A DNA stretch of 64,000 bases from an uncultured Chitinophagaceae bacterium (GCA_903895845.1 CAITVK010000053.1:1-64000), one strand, 5' to 3'. Counted from the first letter of the stretch, positions 1 through 9,571 are shown. Notes: a model not told the origin generated them from the letters alone. Translations and numbers: made by a program.

Positions 1-1393
1 CTGATTTATAGAAATAAGCAATTACCAGTTTTTGCTCAGTTGTTAACGTTGCACCATTTAACTTTTTCTCCAAATAACCACTGTATTTATCTATGAGGTT
101 TTCCATCTTTTCATCCAAAAGTTTACCTTTTTGTATGAATAAAGACAATTCATCTTCTGAATGAAATTTATAATATGGAAGGTCTATATTGTTAGCAAGA
201 CATTCGTTGGTTAAAGTACTCATTCCTAGTCCACGCCCCTCCCATTTATTATCTATCTTCAATACTTCTGCTAATCTGGGGTTATTTGGTTTAGAATCTC
301 CCGGTATAATCCGTCTAATAGGTATATTATGCTTAATGTCTTCTAATATTAGCCTTGGCTTAAACTTACCAGGATTCCTTATTTCAATATGTTTGTTTGG
401 AACAATGTTAATGTTTATAAATCTATTGATTGCGTAGTCTCTATGCGCTAAAGAATTATTGATAGACTCTCTCAATAGTCTTTCAGGATATTCTGGTAAA
501 CTACTTCCCCCAAATTCAACACTTACACCAACAGAAATATTCTGCTGGGTAAACGCATTACTCCTTTCCATTAAAGGAAGTATATTGTCTTTCATTGACT
601 TTTTGATCTTTGATACTAAATCAGCTCGACTTGGCATATCTACATAACCATCCACCTGACAGCGACTCTCTAATATATCCTCAACATACTTTCCGCAAAC
701 CAACATTCCAAGCATTGTAGGCTGCAAGGTTTTAGTTATAAATCCTTTTCTTTCTAGAAAAGAGACGGCATCCTCAATCGTATTCTTAATACTTTCATTT
801 CGTGTATCTCTAATCAAAAGATGAATATAGTCATTAAGTTTGCTAACATCTAAGTCATTGAGTGTTGTGTTTATAACAGGTTGTAGTTCTTTGGCACTTT
901 CAAGTTCTAATATATATTCTTTTTGTTCTGCAATTTTTCGTGTATCAATTTTATGATCACCTGTAATTATTCTTTCATAAGCAGTAGAATTATAATAAAC
1001 AAACTTGTGTTCTTCTGGTAATTGTTCTACATAAATGGCAAGAATATGCTTATCAAAGAATAGGTGTGTTTCAATTGAGATATAACTTGTTAAATCTAAT
1101 GGTTTATTGTTTTCGTCTTTAAAGTTCTTTCCTAGCTCTTTTGTTTTATTTTCATTGTTTAAGTCGAACCCGGTTACAGTATATCTATTATTCTTTTCGT
1201 CTTCATGAATCCCAATAATTATTATCCCTCCATGAGTATTTAAGAAAGCACAAGCTGTCTTGTATACTTCATTCCATTTACTCGCATCATGACTATTATC
1301 TTTTATTTCCAATTTATCATTCTCCAACTTCTCAAAAGTTGAATTAATGATATGATTTTCTATAGTACCTAATATCTTATCAATTTGTTTCAT
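1..1393 (-). CDS. AlbA_2/Schlafen-type ATP-binding protein, partial
   Basis: Not in the ORF track because it runs off the left edge; I translated it by hand from the minus strand. It starts with ATG at 1391-1393 and stays open to base 1, giving about 464 residues without the C-terminus. The N-terminal part has FLNTHGGIIIIGI, typical of the AlbA_2 (Schlafen-like, putative nucleic-acid-binding) domain. Further on, LLRESINNSLAHRDY matches the N-box of the HATPase_c_4 domain that usually follows AlbA_2. Proteins of this architecture are annotated as ATP-binding or putative transcriptional regulators and are common in accessory islands; their function is mostly unproven. It reads towards the window edge, so operon partners downstream are unseen. 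The small plus-strand ORFs at 189-647 are its shadows. Confidence 0.85.
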   Translation of the reverse strand, partial: MKQIDKILGTIENHIINSTFEKLENDKLEIKDNSHDASKWNEVYKTACAFLNTHGGIIIIGIHEDEKNNRYTVTGFDLNNENKTKELGKNFKDENNKPLDLTSYISIETHLFFDKHILAIYVEQLPEEHKFVYYNSTAYERIITGDHKIDTRKIAEQKEYILELESAKELQPVINTTLNDLDVSKLNDYIHLLIRDTRNESIKNTIEDAVSFLERKGFITKTLQPTMLGMLVCGKYVEDILESRCQVDGYVDMPSRADLVSKIKKSMKDNILPLMERSNAFTQQNISVGVSVEFGGSSLPEYPERLLRESINNSLAHRDYAINRFININIVPNKHIEIRNPGKFKPRLILEDIKHNIPIRRIIPGDSKPNNPRLAEVLKIDNKWEGRGLGMSTLTNECLANNIDLPYYKFHSEDELSLFIQKGKLLDEKMENLIDKYSGYLEKKLNGATLTTEQKLVIAYFYKS

Positions 1394-1561
1394 AATGCCA
1401 TTGTGTAGAAAACACGAATTTATACAGTGTTAAACATAAATTTCCATAAACTTTTCAGAATATCTATCGGAAATATAATAACAACACTAGTTATCACTTT
1501 TTATCCGTCCTTGTTGTTATTCTGAACTCGCCGATTTTGTGTATTCCCACCAACATCTCAT

Positions 1562-1576
1562 TCACTCAAATAAACT
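1562..1576. repeat. 15-bp direct repeat, left copy flanking fic
   Basis: TCACTCAAATAAACT occurs here and again at 2424-2438 in the same orientation, one copy on each side of the Fic gene. The 242-bp gap between the AlbA_2 gene and fic shows nothing else recognisable. Confidence 0.7.
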
Positions 1577-1635
1577 CTACAACATCGGGTTCTAAAAAAC
1601 TAATTTCTAAATCAATCCAAAGATGGGAAAAATTA

Positions 1636-2355
1636 TTATCCACCACCATAAAAGTACTCCACCCACTTGGTATAAGTATCCTGCGCCGATCTACAAGTAT
1701 CCAACAGGTATTCTGGCATATGTTCAAATTCTGCCAAGCCCCTGTAATAAAATTGCTTATGGCTGTCATCAATTATAAAGGGCATCACATTCTGTTTTAG
1801 GCATTCCCTAAACAATAGCAGCCTGCCCACACGCCCATTGCCATCCTGAAAAGGGTGTATCCGCTCAAAGCGATAATGGTAGGCCACAATAGTTTCAAAA
1901 CCACTGTTTTCTTGGCTATTGTACCATGCTGTAAGTGTTTCTATATCAGCGTCTACGTTTTTGGGTAATGAAGTTGCAATACCGCCCACCTCGTTGGGTA
2001 GCTTCTTCCATTCCCCAACACCAAACCACGGTTTGCGGGCATCTTCGGTACCTGTTTTCAATATACTATGAAACGCCTTTATCATCACCGCATCCAAAGG
2101 TTTTTCCAACGTTTCCAGCATACTATCAAAAGCCACAAAGTGGTTGGATGTTTCAATAATATCATCCACTGGCACAGCTTCCTGATCCTTGAATCCGATG
2201 GTACGTGTCTCGAAAATATAACGGGTTTGTTCTTCCGTAAGCTTGCTGCCCTCTATGCGATTGGAATTATAAGCTAGGTTCACCTGTGTTTTGTGGTATA
2301 ATCCGCCATGAAACTTATCCCGCTTCTCATCCAACAATTTTTTAGCTAAATACAT
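1636..2355 (-). CDS. Fic family protein (putative AMP-transferase)
   Basis: Fic proteins transfer AMP or a related group from a nucleotide to a target hydroxyl. The catalytic signature HPFQDGNGRVGR is complete at residues 167-178, with His167 as the expected base and Asp171 as the metal ligand. Near the N-terminus, SNRIEG (31-36) fits the inhibitory-helix motif [ST]xxxE[GN]; an N-terminal position corresponds to class II, self-inhibited Fic enzymes, with Glu35 as the clamp residue. At 239 aa the protein is a short Fic core without an added winged-helix domain. No antitoxin-like partner adjoins it. It sits alone between an AlbA_2 gene and a tandem array, with identical 15-bp repeats outside both ends, which suggests a mobile single-gene cassette. 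The target is unknown. Confidence 0.93.
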   Translation of the reverse strand: MYLAKKLLDEKRDKFHGGLYHKTQVNLAYNSNRIEGSKLTEEQTRYIFETRTIGFKDQEAVPVDDIIETSNHFVAFDSMLETLEKPLDAVMIKAFHSILKTGTEDARKPWFGVGEWKKLPNEVGGIATSLPKNVDADIETLTAWYNSQENSGFETIVAYHYRFERIHPFQDGNGRVGRLLLFRECLKQNVMPFIIDDSHKQFYYRGLAEFEHMPEYLLDTCRSAQDTYTKWVEYFYGGG

Positions 2356-2423
2356 AATACATTAAAGATAATGGTAATTGAGTAACCTGGTGTTTGTATT
2401 GTTTTATATTTATTAATCGTCCC

Positions 2424-2438
2424 TCACTCAAATAAACT
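2424..2438. repeat. 15-bp direct repeat, right copy flanking fic
   Basis: Second copy of TCACTCAAATAAACT (see 1562-1576), 69 bp upstream of the fic start codon. The stretch from here to 2694 shows no ORF or structure I can name. Confidence 0.7.
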
Positions 2439-2694
2439 TACCCAATGCAAAATTTCTTACAAACTTATTTTCAACGCACACCCCTTTACCTGCTTCAAAG
2501 ATGCGGTATTATTGCAGATGGCCATTAAAATAATAATCAAATAACCCATAATACAGTATGCAGGATACTAAACAATACACGTGAACTAGGTAATTTACTT
2601 GCAATAACCTCAAAAAAAGGTAATACCATACTCTTTATATACAATCCCTGTCCGATAAAACCTACAGAAGCACTCTCGCCGACAGAACCATGTT

Positions 2695-2899
2695 CAATAA
2701 ACTTATCGAGACCACTAACGACAGCAGAAAGGGGCTCAATAAGCTTACCGAGCTAGTTTCTATTTTGGAAAGCACCTCAATAAGCTTACTGAGCTAGTTT
2801 CATTTTCAGAAAGAGGTTCGGAAAGCTTACCAAGCTAGTTTCTATTTTAGAAAGCACCTCAATAAGCTTACTGAACTAATTGCAGTTTCAGAACCCTCT
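2695..2899. repeat. 41-bp intergenic tandem array, about five copies
   Basis: Successive units start at 2695, 2737, 2778, 2819 and 2860, with lengths 42, 41, 41, 41 and 40 bp. Most begin with a variant of CAATAAGCTTACyGAGCTAG. Units 2 and 4 share the tail TTCTATTTTrGAAAGCACCT, while 3 and 5 are closer to each other, so an 82-bp dimer is superimposed. A 41-bp unit is not a multiple of three and the copies abut without spacers, so neither coding sequence nor CRISPR fits. It lies between two divergently transcribed genes, about 340 bp from fic and 180 bp from the next start. Confidence 0.88.
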
Positions 2900-3079
2900 C
2901 CGGAAGTTTTACTTAGCTAATAAATCGACCCACTTTTTAGCCATTTGGCTGGTGGGGAAAAAGAGTTATGCACATTATCAAAATAAAGTATTGTTTATAA
3001 GCATAAGCCTCCCAACTTCACTCAAAATGCTACTACAATTGTGGTGTTTGGTTCGCTTAATAACTCAAATTGCTACAAA

Positions 3080-4051
3080 ATGCCTACAAGTAACTGGTCA
3101 CGCACGGACAATTTTTTTAAAAACGCTGCCAACAAAAGCTACATTGGTGCCAAAGGAATCTTTAATGCCCTGGACACAAAACTACACGGTGGTATTGCCG
3201 ACCCAGATATATTGGCATTTTACAACAGCTTCAATCCGCTAAACACAACTTTTAATACCAATTATGCCATTTGGGATGGGCTACGCAGCACGGGCATTGG
3301 TAAAACTTTGGGCGTGGTACAGTTGTTGGACCTTTTATCGTCCACCAAAATAAAAGCCTGGGATATTGCCATTCAGGGCATATACATAAATAGTACTCCC
3401 GAATATGCACACTTGTTGCCGCATCATCGCACTCCTTTTCAAATTAGTACTGTAGAAAAAAGGGTAGCTGCCCTTGTAAACCTAATTGCAGCTATTGGCA
3501 CAGATGCTAGTTTGGCAACAGTTAAAACAAGTGTTTCCGCTTTTTTATTACAGCTTCAAACGGCCATCGGGGCACAGGCAACGCAAATAACAGGTATCGA
3601 TACAGCAATTGTCAACATGGAAACCGCTAGCAATGCTGCTTCGGATGAAGCTTTTGGCATATTTGGTGGCTTTCTTACCAAATTTAAGGCAACGCCAAAG
3701 TTGATAGACATTTATATGCCTGTATCATTTTTGCAAAATATTATGCAGGTATCCTTTTCAATGACCTTGAAGTTTATGAAGGTTAAGAAAGTTTTTAAAC
3801 GCAAGCTTGATCCTGCAAAACAAAAAATAAGGGGGACTAATGTTGGCATGTTTGCAGTAAAAGGATATTTTACCAATGGCCTTACCGACCAGTTAGCCGC
3901 AGGTGCAGCTTTTATAACAATGCCTGCTAATACTACAGAAGATTATGACTTGGTTGCTGCTGGCTATACCGATACGAATCGTCACTTTTATGTAGTGAAT
4001 GAGGGTGTAATAGATGCTTCAGTTGAAGTAGCAATAATGGTGGAGAATTAG
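3080..4051 (+). CDS. Uncharacterised protein, about 323 aa
   Basis: I do not recognise this family. The track ORF starts at 3041, but the ATG at 3080 (MPTSNWSRTDNFF) looks a better start because the 13 residues before it resemble translated spacer. There is no signal peptide. The middle (roughly residues 130-190) is rich in Ala, Thr and Gln and may form a helical or coiled segment (AALVNLIAAIGTDAS). The last 30 residues look like beta strands (FYVVNEGVIDASVEVAIMV). Cysteine is absent from the chosen reading frame. It has no operon partner: a tandem array lies upstream and a gene reading the other way lies downstream. Codon use looks like its neighbours. It could be a lineage-specific structural or phage-like protein, but nothing in the sequence proves that. 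Confidence 0.75.
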   Translation: MPTSNWSRTDNFFKNAANKSYIGAKGIFNALDTKLHGGIADPDILAFYNSFNPLNTTFNTNYAIWDGLRSTGIGKTLGVVQLLDLLSSTKIKAWDIAIQGIYINSTPEYAHLLPHHRTPFQISTVEKRVAALVNLIAAIGTDASLATVKTSVSAFLLQLQTAIGAQATQITGIDTAIVNMETASNAASDEAFGIFGGFLTKFKATPKLIDIYMPVSFLQNIMQVSFSMTLKFMKVKKVFKRKLDPAKQKIRGTNVGMFAVKGYFTNGLTDQLAAGAAFITMPANTTEDYDLVAAGYTDTNRHFYVVNEGVIDASVEVAIMVEN

Positions 4052-4090
4052 TTGTGATTGATGAGTGATTAGAGGTTAGCGATAAGTTAT

Positions 4091-4699
4091 TTACCTCGCT
4101 AATAGCACAATCAATAACTGTATTAACCCAATGAGAAATCCTATTGTAGCAGAAAAGACGCCTAACGCATTCAATTGTTTTCCAAAAGCATGTTTTAATA
4201 AAGCTTCTAATTGGTTGGTTTGTATTGCTTCAATTTTTGTAGCAACTAGTTGTTCCACATCCATATCCTCTTTCATTCCATCGATATAATTCTTCATCAA
4301 CTCGGGAAAGAGTTCTTTTAGTTCTTCTAAAAAGACGGACTTTAATTCGGCAATCGTACTCTCTCCAATAAACATGCTGATTACCGGCATACGCTCGGCA
4401 AGTTTCACCCGAAGAAAATGGTCTATATGTTTCTCAACAAAGGGCATCATTTTGTCGATGTTGGATGCGGAAGTAATCTTTGTTTCTAGCTCGTTGATAT
4501 ATGGTTTTATCTCTTCATTTGCCAATTTGCCTAAAGTGCCAGCTATCTTTTTTTTATTCTTAGGTAGAATACCTTGAAATTGAATGCCAAGAAAACTTTT
4601 GGGAACAGAAGGGGAGAATAATAATTTGACAGCTAGATAATTAACCAACCAACCTGCAAATGCACCAATAAAAGGAATGAGATAAATAATATAATGCAC
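4091..4699 (-). CDS. DUF445 family membrane protein
   Basis: The first 30 residues form a membrane segment with the family signature GAFAGWLVNYLAVKLLF, followed by the conserved ILPKNKKKIAGTLGKLANEE, both typical of DUF445 (YheB/YjiN-like). A second hydrophobic segment closes the protein (IGFLIGLIQLLIVLLAR), so the charged middle of about 130 residues lies between two membrane anchors. The start is GTG at 4697-4699; no better ATG precedes it. At 202 aa it is a compact member of the family. Function is unknown. It is convergent with the gene at 3080 and about 60 bp from tRNA-His on the same strand. Confidence 0.85.
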   Translation of the reverse strand: MHYIIYLIPFIGAFAGWLVNYLAVKLLFSPSVPKSFLGIQFQGILPKNKKKIAGTLGKLANEEIKPYINELETKITSASNIDKMMPFVEKHIDHFLRVKLAERMPVISMFIGESTIAELKSVFLEELKELFPELMKNYIDGMKEDMDVEQLVATKIEAIQTNQLEALLKHAFGKQLNALGVFSATIGFLIGLIQLLIVLLAR

Positions 4700-4757
4700 T
4701 GGGTTGGTGTTAAAATAAAGCCCTGACCGTTATCAAGTCAAGGCTAAAAGATGAATG

Positions 4758-4832
4758 GGAGAATGATGGGTCTCGAACCCACGACCTACAGTGCCACAAA
4801 CTGTCGCTCTAACCTACTGAGCTACACCCTCC
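4758..4832 (-). tRNA. tRNA-His (GTG)
   Basis: Minus-strand cloverleaf. The acceptor stem GAGGGTG pairs with CATTCTC, including two G-T wobbles. The anticodon stem ACAGT/ACTGT encloses loop TTGTGGC with anticodon GTG. The T arm is GTGGG-TTCGAGA-CCCAT. An extra 5' G (G-1) faces C73, the identity element of tRNA-His. CCA is not encoded. It lies in the spacer between DUF445 and the amidohydrolase operon. Confidence 0.96.
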
Positions 4833-4969
4833 GTCCGTATTGGGCGGCAAAAATAGGGGATTTTTTCCTTATGAGGCGCATAGAATTTGGTTTGTGGTCA
4901 AAAAAATAAAGCGCAGGTAGCCAAAGTATATTGACAGCTATTTCATACAGACATTGTTGAGTGATTATA

Positions 4970-6283
4970 CTACTTTAACCCGTACTTATATTTATATCTT
5001 TCAAACAATTGTTTCTGTTTATTATCCAGATTCAGCGCTCGTCCTTGTATAAAGGCATTGGTGATATTACTACTTTTCATATCGAGTATATCGCCGCTAC
5101 TGATTACAATATTGGCATCTTTTCCTACTTCCAGACTACCCGTTTTATCCTCTATGCCTAGTATCTTAGCTGCATTCAGCGTGATTGTCTGCAACGCTTC
5201 TTCCTTTGTCAAACCATAAGTTGCTAAGGTGCCTGCCATAAAGGGCAGATTCCGTTGGTTGTAAAACCCACCCATCAGATCGGTGTAAATGGTGAATACA
5301 ATGCCTGCCTTTTGAAGTGCGGCCGCTGTCTTATAAGGCTGATCTATCGCGTCATCTTCTATCAATGGAAGGCTATGAGGGTCTGCTAACACGATTGAAA
5401 CGTTATTTGCTTTTAAAATGTCTGTAATCATCCAACAATCCGTTGCACTTACAAGGGTGAGCTTGAATCCGAACTCTTTTGCTAAGTCAATGGCAACCAA
5501 CATCTCCTTAACCAAATCACAATGAACAAATAATGTCTTGCTTCCATCGAATAATCCCTTTACTGCTTCAAATCTTAGGTTAGTTGCCGTGTGATTTGCT
5601 TCAGCCAAATACCCTTTTGCTTCCCTGAAGAATACTTTTATAGCCTCCACTTTGTCCAATCCCTTCTTCACCGCATCTTCTGCGGCAGGAGTACCACCAC
5701 GGTTGAGATTTATCAATGAGGGCATATTCAAATGAATCCCATTGTCTATTTTATAAGCGGCATCTTCCCAGTTCCAGGCGTCTAATTGAACAACTGAAGA
5801 GTTCCCACTGATGGTACCGCCCTCAGGAACAATGTTCGCTAGTAAAACCCCATTGCTTCTCACTGTATTGATGACTTTACTATCTGTATTATACGCCACC
5901 AACGACCTGATTGCGGCATTCATATCCCCCAATTCTTCATTATCCCGGGTAGATTTGGTGCTCTCTACTTCAATCAAACCCAACTTGGTATTTGCTGCAA
6001 TAATTCCAGGATAAATTTGTTTTCCCGTTGCATCAATCACTTCAGTGGTGGCATCAATTACAGGTAATCCAGCTACTTTATCGTCAGTAATACTTACAAT
6101 CTTGCCTTTTTCGAAGATGATACTCCCTTTCTCAATCACTTTTCCGTTGCCAATATGTATGGTGCCTCCAAGGATAGCAATTTTTGTTGCTTGCGCTGGT
6201 GAAGGGTGCATATTCTCTTGTGCTAGTACCACTTGCCCAATTGAGGCAGTGAAAATCAGTATATAAATAAGTAATTGCTTCAT
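4970..6283 (-). CDS. Secreted amidohydrolase-like protein, degenerate metal site
   Basis: A signal peptide (about residues 1-21, ending VVLAQ) is followed by an imidazolonepropionase/dihydroorotase-like amidohydrolase fold: an N-terminal beta sandwich (IVSITDDK..ATGKQIYPGII) and a C-terminal closure (AAKILGIEDKTGSLEVGKDANIVI). Where active relatives carry the metal-binding HxH just after the PG motif, this protein reads IYPGIIAANTKLGL, and the late SDxP aspartate motif is IYTDLMGG. It therefore probably lacks a normal binuclear metal centre. It is the second gene of an operon, 24 bp after the large double amidohydrolase at 6308-9346, and may act as its partner. Bacteroidota often carry such pairs; the substrate is unknown, with peptides or cyclic amides plausible. 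Confidence 0.88.
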   Translation of the reverse strand: MKQLLIYILIFTASIGQVVLAQENMHPSPAQATKIAILGGTIHIGNGKVIEKGSIIFEKGKIVSITDDKVAGLPVIDATTEVIDATGKQIYPGIIAANTKLGLIEVESTKSTRDNEELGDMNAAIRSLVAYNTDSKVINTVRSNGVLLANIVPEGGTISGNSSVVQLDAWNWEDAAYKIDNGIHLNMPSLINLNRGGTPAAEDAVKKGLDKVEAIKVFFREAKGYLAEANHTATNLRFEAVKGLFDGSKTLFVHCDLVKEMLVAIDLAKEFGFKLTLVSATDCWMITDILKANNVSIVLADPHSLPLIEDDAIDQPYKTAAALQKAGIVFTIYTDLMGGFYNQRNLPFMAGTLATYGLTKEEALQTITLNAAKILGIEDKTGSLEVGKDANIVISSGDILDMKSSNITNAFIQGRALNLDNKQKQLFERYKYKYGLK

Positions 6284-6307
6284 TCTTTTTTGTTTTATTA
6301 GTGTTAA

Positions 6308-9300
6308 TTAATTCCCTTGCACTCCCGTTGCCAAGCTTCTGCTTTTAATCCTGTCCCATATTGTTTTACTATCTCCGCTTCCATCTTCCTCACAATAGTT
6401 TTCCGATTCAAATGCTGCCACAGCAGGCGTTGTTTTCTCGCCATTCTTCTTGGCGGCAATCATTTTCTGTATTAATCTTTCTTTTTCTTTGGCAATCATT
6501 TGTTGTTGCAAAGCATCTTTTTCCCGATCAAAGTACACTATGCCGTCTACCATTGTAACCAACGATTTTGCATAGATACTCAACGGATGATCGCTCCAAA
6601 GTACCAGGTCTGCGTCTTTACCTACTTTGATACTGCCTGTCTTATCTGCTATATGAAGCATTTTGGCGGGGTTCAGCGTTACCATTTTAAGGGCATCTTG
6701 CTCATCCATACCACCATACTTTACACTCTTGGCAGCTTCTTGGTTAAGCCTGCGAGCCATCTCTGGATCGTCGGAGTTTATCGCTACATTCAAGCCTTCT
6801 TTTTGCATCAAAGTAGCGTTCTGAGGTATCGCATCAACAACTTCCATCTTATATGCCCACCAATCGGAGAATGTGCTGGCATTTGCGCCGTGCTGCTTCA
6901 TTTTATCAGCCACTTTGTAGCCTTCCAATATGTGTGTAAACGTGTTTACCCTGAAATTATACTTCTCTGCAACCCGCATCAACGCAGTTATTTCGCTCTG
7001 TACATAGCTATGACAGGTAATAAAACGTTTTCCATGCATTATTTCACTAAGTGTTTCTAGTTCCAGGTCTTTTCTTTTGTTAGGTCCTTGCTTTTCATAG
7101 TCAGTGGCGCGGGCAAAGGCATCATTCAGCAGCTCTTCTACACCCATTCTGCTATCCGGAAAGCGATTATTGCCCCAAGTTTGGTAACTACGTTTAACGT
7201 TTTCCCCTAGTGCGAACTTTATAAAGGGATCCCATCCAACCACTTTCATTTGCTCGGCATTGGCACCCCATCGCAGCTTAATTAGTTGCGTTTGTCCGCC
7301 GATGGTGTTGCAACTTCCATGAAGAATATGGGATGTGGTGACGCCGCCGCTCAATTGTCTGTAAATATTAATGTCTTCGGGGTAAATGGCATCTGCTATC
7401 CGCACTTCCGCCGTCACACTTTGCGAGCACTCATTCACGCCTCCCGTTACAGCTATATGGCTATGTTCATCGATGATGCCGGGCGTCAAATGCTTGCCTT
7501 TTGCATCTATTACCTTTACATTTTTATACTTTCCAGCATCCAGATGCTGGCCTACCGCTGCTATTTTTCCACCTTCCACCAGCACATCCTCTTCTAGCTT
7601 GCCATAGCTTTCATTTGTCCATACCGTTGCACCCTTAAAGAGTATCGTTTCTGCCGTTTTTGGTACTGCCGAGCCATATCCGTCAAAAGGGTAAGTAACT
7701 ACACTTCCAATGGCTGCAAGTCCTTTGTCAGTCTTGGGTGTATCAATTACGGGCTTCTCTCTTTCTGTCTTTATTGCGTTCCAGCTCACCCATTTTCCGC
7801 CAATCTGCTGTCCGGTTCCTGCCCATAGGTCATTGCTTTGCACACCCGTCAGTCTATAATTGTTTAGTGTATCTTTTTTAAATGAAATAATCAGCTTTAT
7901 CAGGTTATCCGTCAAAGAAATATCCACTTTGGCCGTATCATTTTTAATCAGTTCTGCCGTGGGTGCGCTTGCATCTCCTTTTACCGTCAGTTTATAGGTT
8001 TCATTACCAATTGTCAGGTCATATTTTCCCTGAAGTTCCTTCCAGCCATGCTCTTTCACGCTATAATTTTCGCCTTGAACCCAATTTTCGTAGATACTCA
8101 TTTTCTCCGAGAAGATAGTATCTGAAGTGATGATGAAATTGGCCACTTTTCCAGCGTCCAGACTACCAACTTTATCATAAATATTCAATAATGTGGCGGG
8201 CGTTTTGGTCAATGATTCAAAAGCCTTTTGTTTACTCAAACCGTACTTTATCGCTTTACGAAGGTTGGTCCAAAAGGCCGAAATATCCTTCATGCCATTT
8301 GTTGTCAAAGCAAAATTCACTCCTTCCTTTTCCAATATTCCCGGATTGGATGGTGCTAGTTCCCAATGTTTCAAACTTGCCAGCGAAACAAAGCGCGCAT
8401 CTGTGGGATCCTCTACATCCATCGGCAAAGGGAAGTTGATGGGTATGATAAACGACCCGCCAGTTGCTTTTATCTCCTTGATGCGCTGATATTCGTCTCC
8501 CGCGCCACGGAAAATGTATTGCACGCCATACTCATCGCCTACTTTATCTGCCCGTAGCACCATCCATTTATCGGCACACTCAAATATTTGTGGCAAATTC
8601 TGGTTGTCATTCCACGCTTGCAACGACAGGTTTACCCCTTCGGTCGCGGGCTTGGTCTTGTACCATGCAGCATCCAGAAAAGTTTGCCTCAATAAGGCAA
8701 TAGAACCCATCAATGAGCCAGGATAATCTTGTGTACTGCTTCCCTTATCAAAAGAATAATGGGCAGAAGCACGTTCTTTCAGGATGACTTTATTTTCTTT
8801 TTGATTTGCCAGAGAAACAACCAAACCCGTACCTCTTGCAATGCCATCCGGCACGTGAGTTAATACGGTGCCGAAGCCTGCACCGCGATATTCTTTGGCT
8901 TTAGATTCATTTACATTGAATGTTTGTGACGCGTCCCGCTCTGAAACGATTGCCTGATTCCAGCCATACGCTCCCTTTTTATTGGATGCCACCTGATACC
9001 CGCTAAACGGCCCTGTCGATTCTCTTTTGGGTGTTTGTTCGCCATAATCCGTGTAAATATCTATGAAGGAGGGGTAGATGAATTTGCCTTTACAGTCCAC
9101 CACCACTGCGTCTTTTGGAAGCTTTAGCGAAGTGCCGACACCCACTATTTTGCCTTGTCTGATGACTAACGTTCCGTTCGAAATCACCGTATTTGCATCC
9201 TTTTGGATGATTGCATTCACAAAAGCATAGCAACCTTCCCGCGGATTCGCTATATCGTTGATGGGATAGGTTTCCTGCGCAATAGAAACGGTGGCAAATA

Positions 9301-9346
9301 GGAACAAAATGACTGTTGTCAGATAGAATACGATTGTCTTTTTCAT
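6308..9346 (-). CDS. Secreted tandem amidohydrolase protein (1012 aa)
   Basis: After a signal peptide (residues 1-23) the protein contains two amidohydrolase-like halves. The N-terminal half (about 25-560) keeps the fold landmarks (SLDAGKVANFIIT) but has IYPSFIDIYTDYGEQ where HxH should be, so it looks catalytically dead. The C-terminal half (about 590-1000) is intact: PGIIDEHSHIAVTGG gives HxH, then TCHSYVQ and NTFTHILEG supply later histidines and INSDDPE the conserved aspartate, followed by GSIKVGKDADLVLWS. Activity is expected in the periplasm or at the cell surface. It leads an operon with the smaller degenerate paralogue 24 bp downstream. A near-match -7 box, TATTTTCG, lies upstream. 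Substrate is unknown. Confidence 0.92.
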   Translation of the reverse strand: MKKTIVFYLTTVILFLFATVSIAQETYPINDIANPREGCYAFVNAIIQKDANTVISNGTLVIRQGKIVGVGTSLKLPKDAVVVDCKGKFIYPSFIDIYTDYGEQTPKRESTGPFSGYQVASNKKGAYGWNQAIVSERDASQTFNVNESKAKEYRGAGFGTVLTHVPDGIARGTGLVVSLANQKENKVILKERASAHYSFDKGSSTQDYPGSLMGSIALLRQTFLDAAWYKTKPATEGVNLSLQAWNDNQNLPQIFECADKWMVLRADKVGDEYGVQYIFRGAGDEYQRIKEIKATGGSFIIPINFPLPMDVEDPTDARFVSLASLKHWELAPSNPGILEKEGVNFALTTNGMKDISAFWTNLRKAIKYGLSKQKAFESLTKTPATLLNIYDKVGSLDAGKVANFIITSDTIFSEKMSIYENWVQGENYSVKEHGWKELQGKYDLTIGNETYKLTVKGDASAPTAELIKNDTAKVDISLTDNLIKLIISFKKDTLNNYRLTGVQSNDLWAGTGQQIGGKWVSWNAIKTEREKPVIDTPKTDKGLAAIGSVVTYPFDGYGSAVPKTAETILFKGATVWTNESYGKLEEDVLVEGGKIAAVGQHLDAGKYKNVKVIDAKGKHLTPGIIDEHSHIAVTGGVNECSQSVTAEVRIADAIYPEDINIYRQLSGGVTTSHILHGSCNTIGGQTQLIKLRWGANAEQMKVVGWDPFIKFALGENVKRSYQTWGNNRFPDSRMGVEELLNDAFARATDYEKQGPNKRKDLELETLSEIMHGKRFITCHSYVQSEITALMRVAEKYNFRVNTFTHILEGYKVADKMKQHGANASTFSDWWAYKMEVVDAIPQNATLMQKEGLNVAINSDDPEMARRLNQEAAKSVKYGGMDEQDALKMVTLNPAKMLHIADKTGSIKVGKDADLVLWSDHPLSIYAKSLVTMVDGIVYFDREKDALQQQMIAKEKERLIQKMIAAKKNGEKTTPAVAAFESENYCEEDGSGDSKTIWDRIKSRSLATGVQGN

Positions 9347-9571
9347 GTAATATATGCTAGTTAAAGAGAGTGGTTACGAAAATAGGGATTAATCAAGCAA
9401 TAAATTTGACCGTTCATCCAATTTTTGGGTAATTGTTTGATTTTATATTGAACATTTTCTGAAAATTTTAGGCATTTCTGTGCGCGTACATAAATAATTT
9501 TTTAGGCCATTATTTATCTATCTAACAACCATTAGGCAATGTTTAGTGTTGATAGAGGAAAGTATTAACAG

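Noticed and set aside
6361-8726. Several plus-strand ORFs of 60-190 aa inside the amidohydrolase gene
   Set aside because: Shadows of a clearly coding minus-strand gene.
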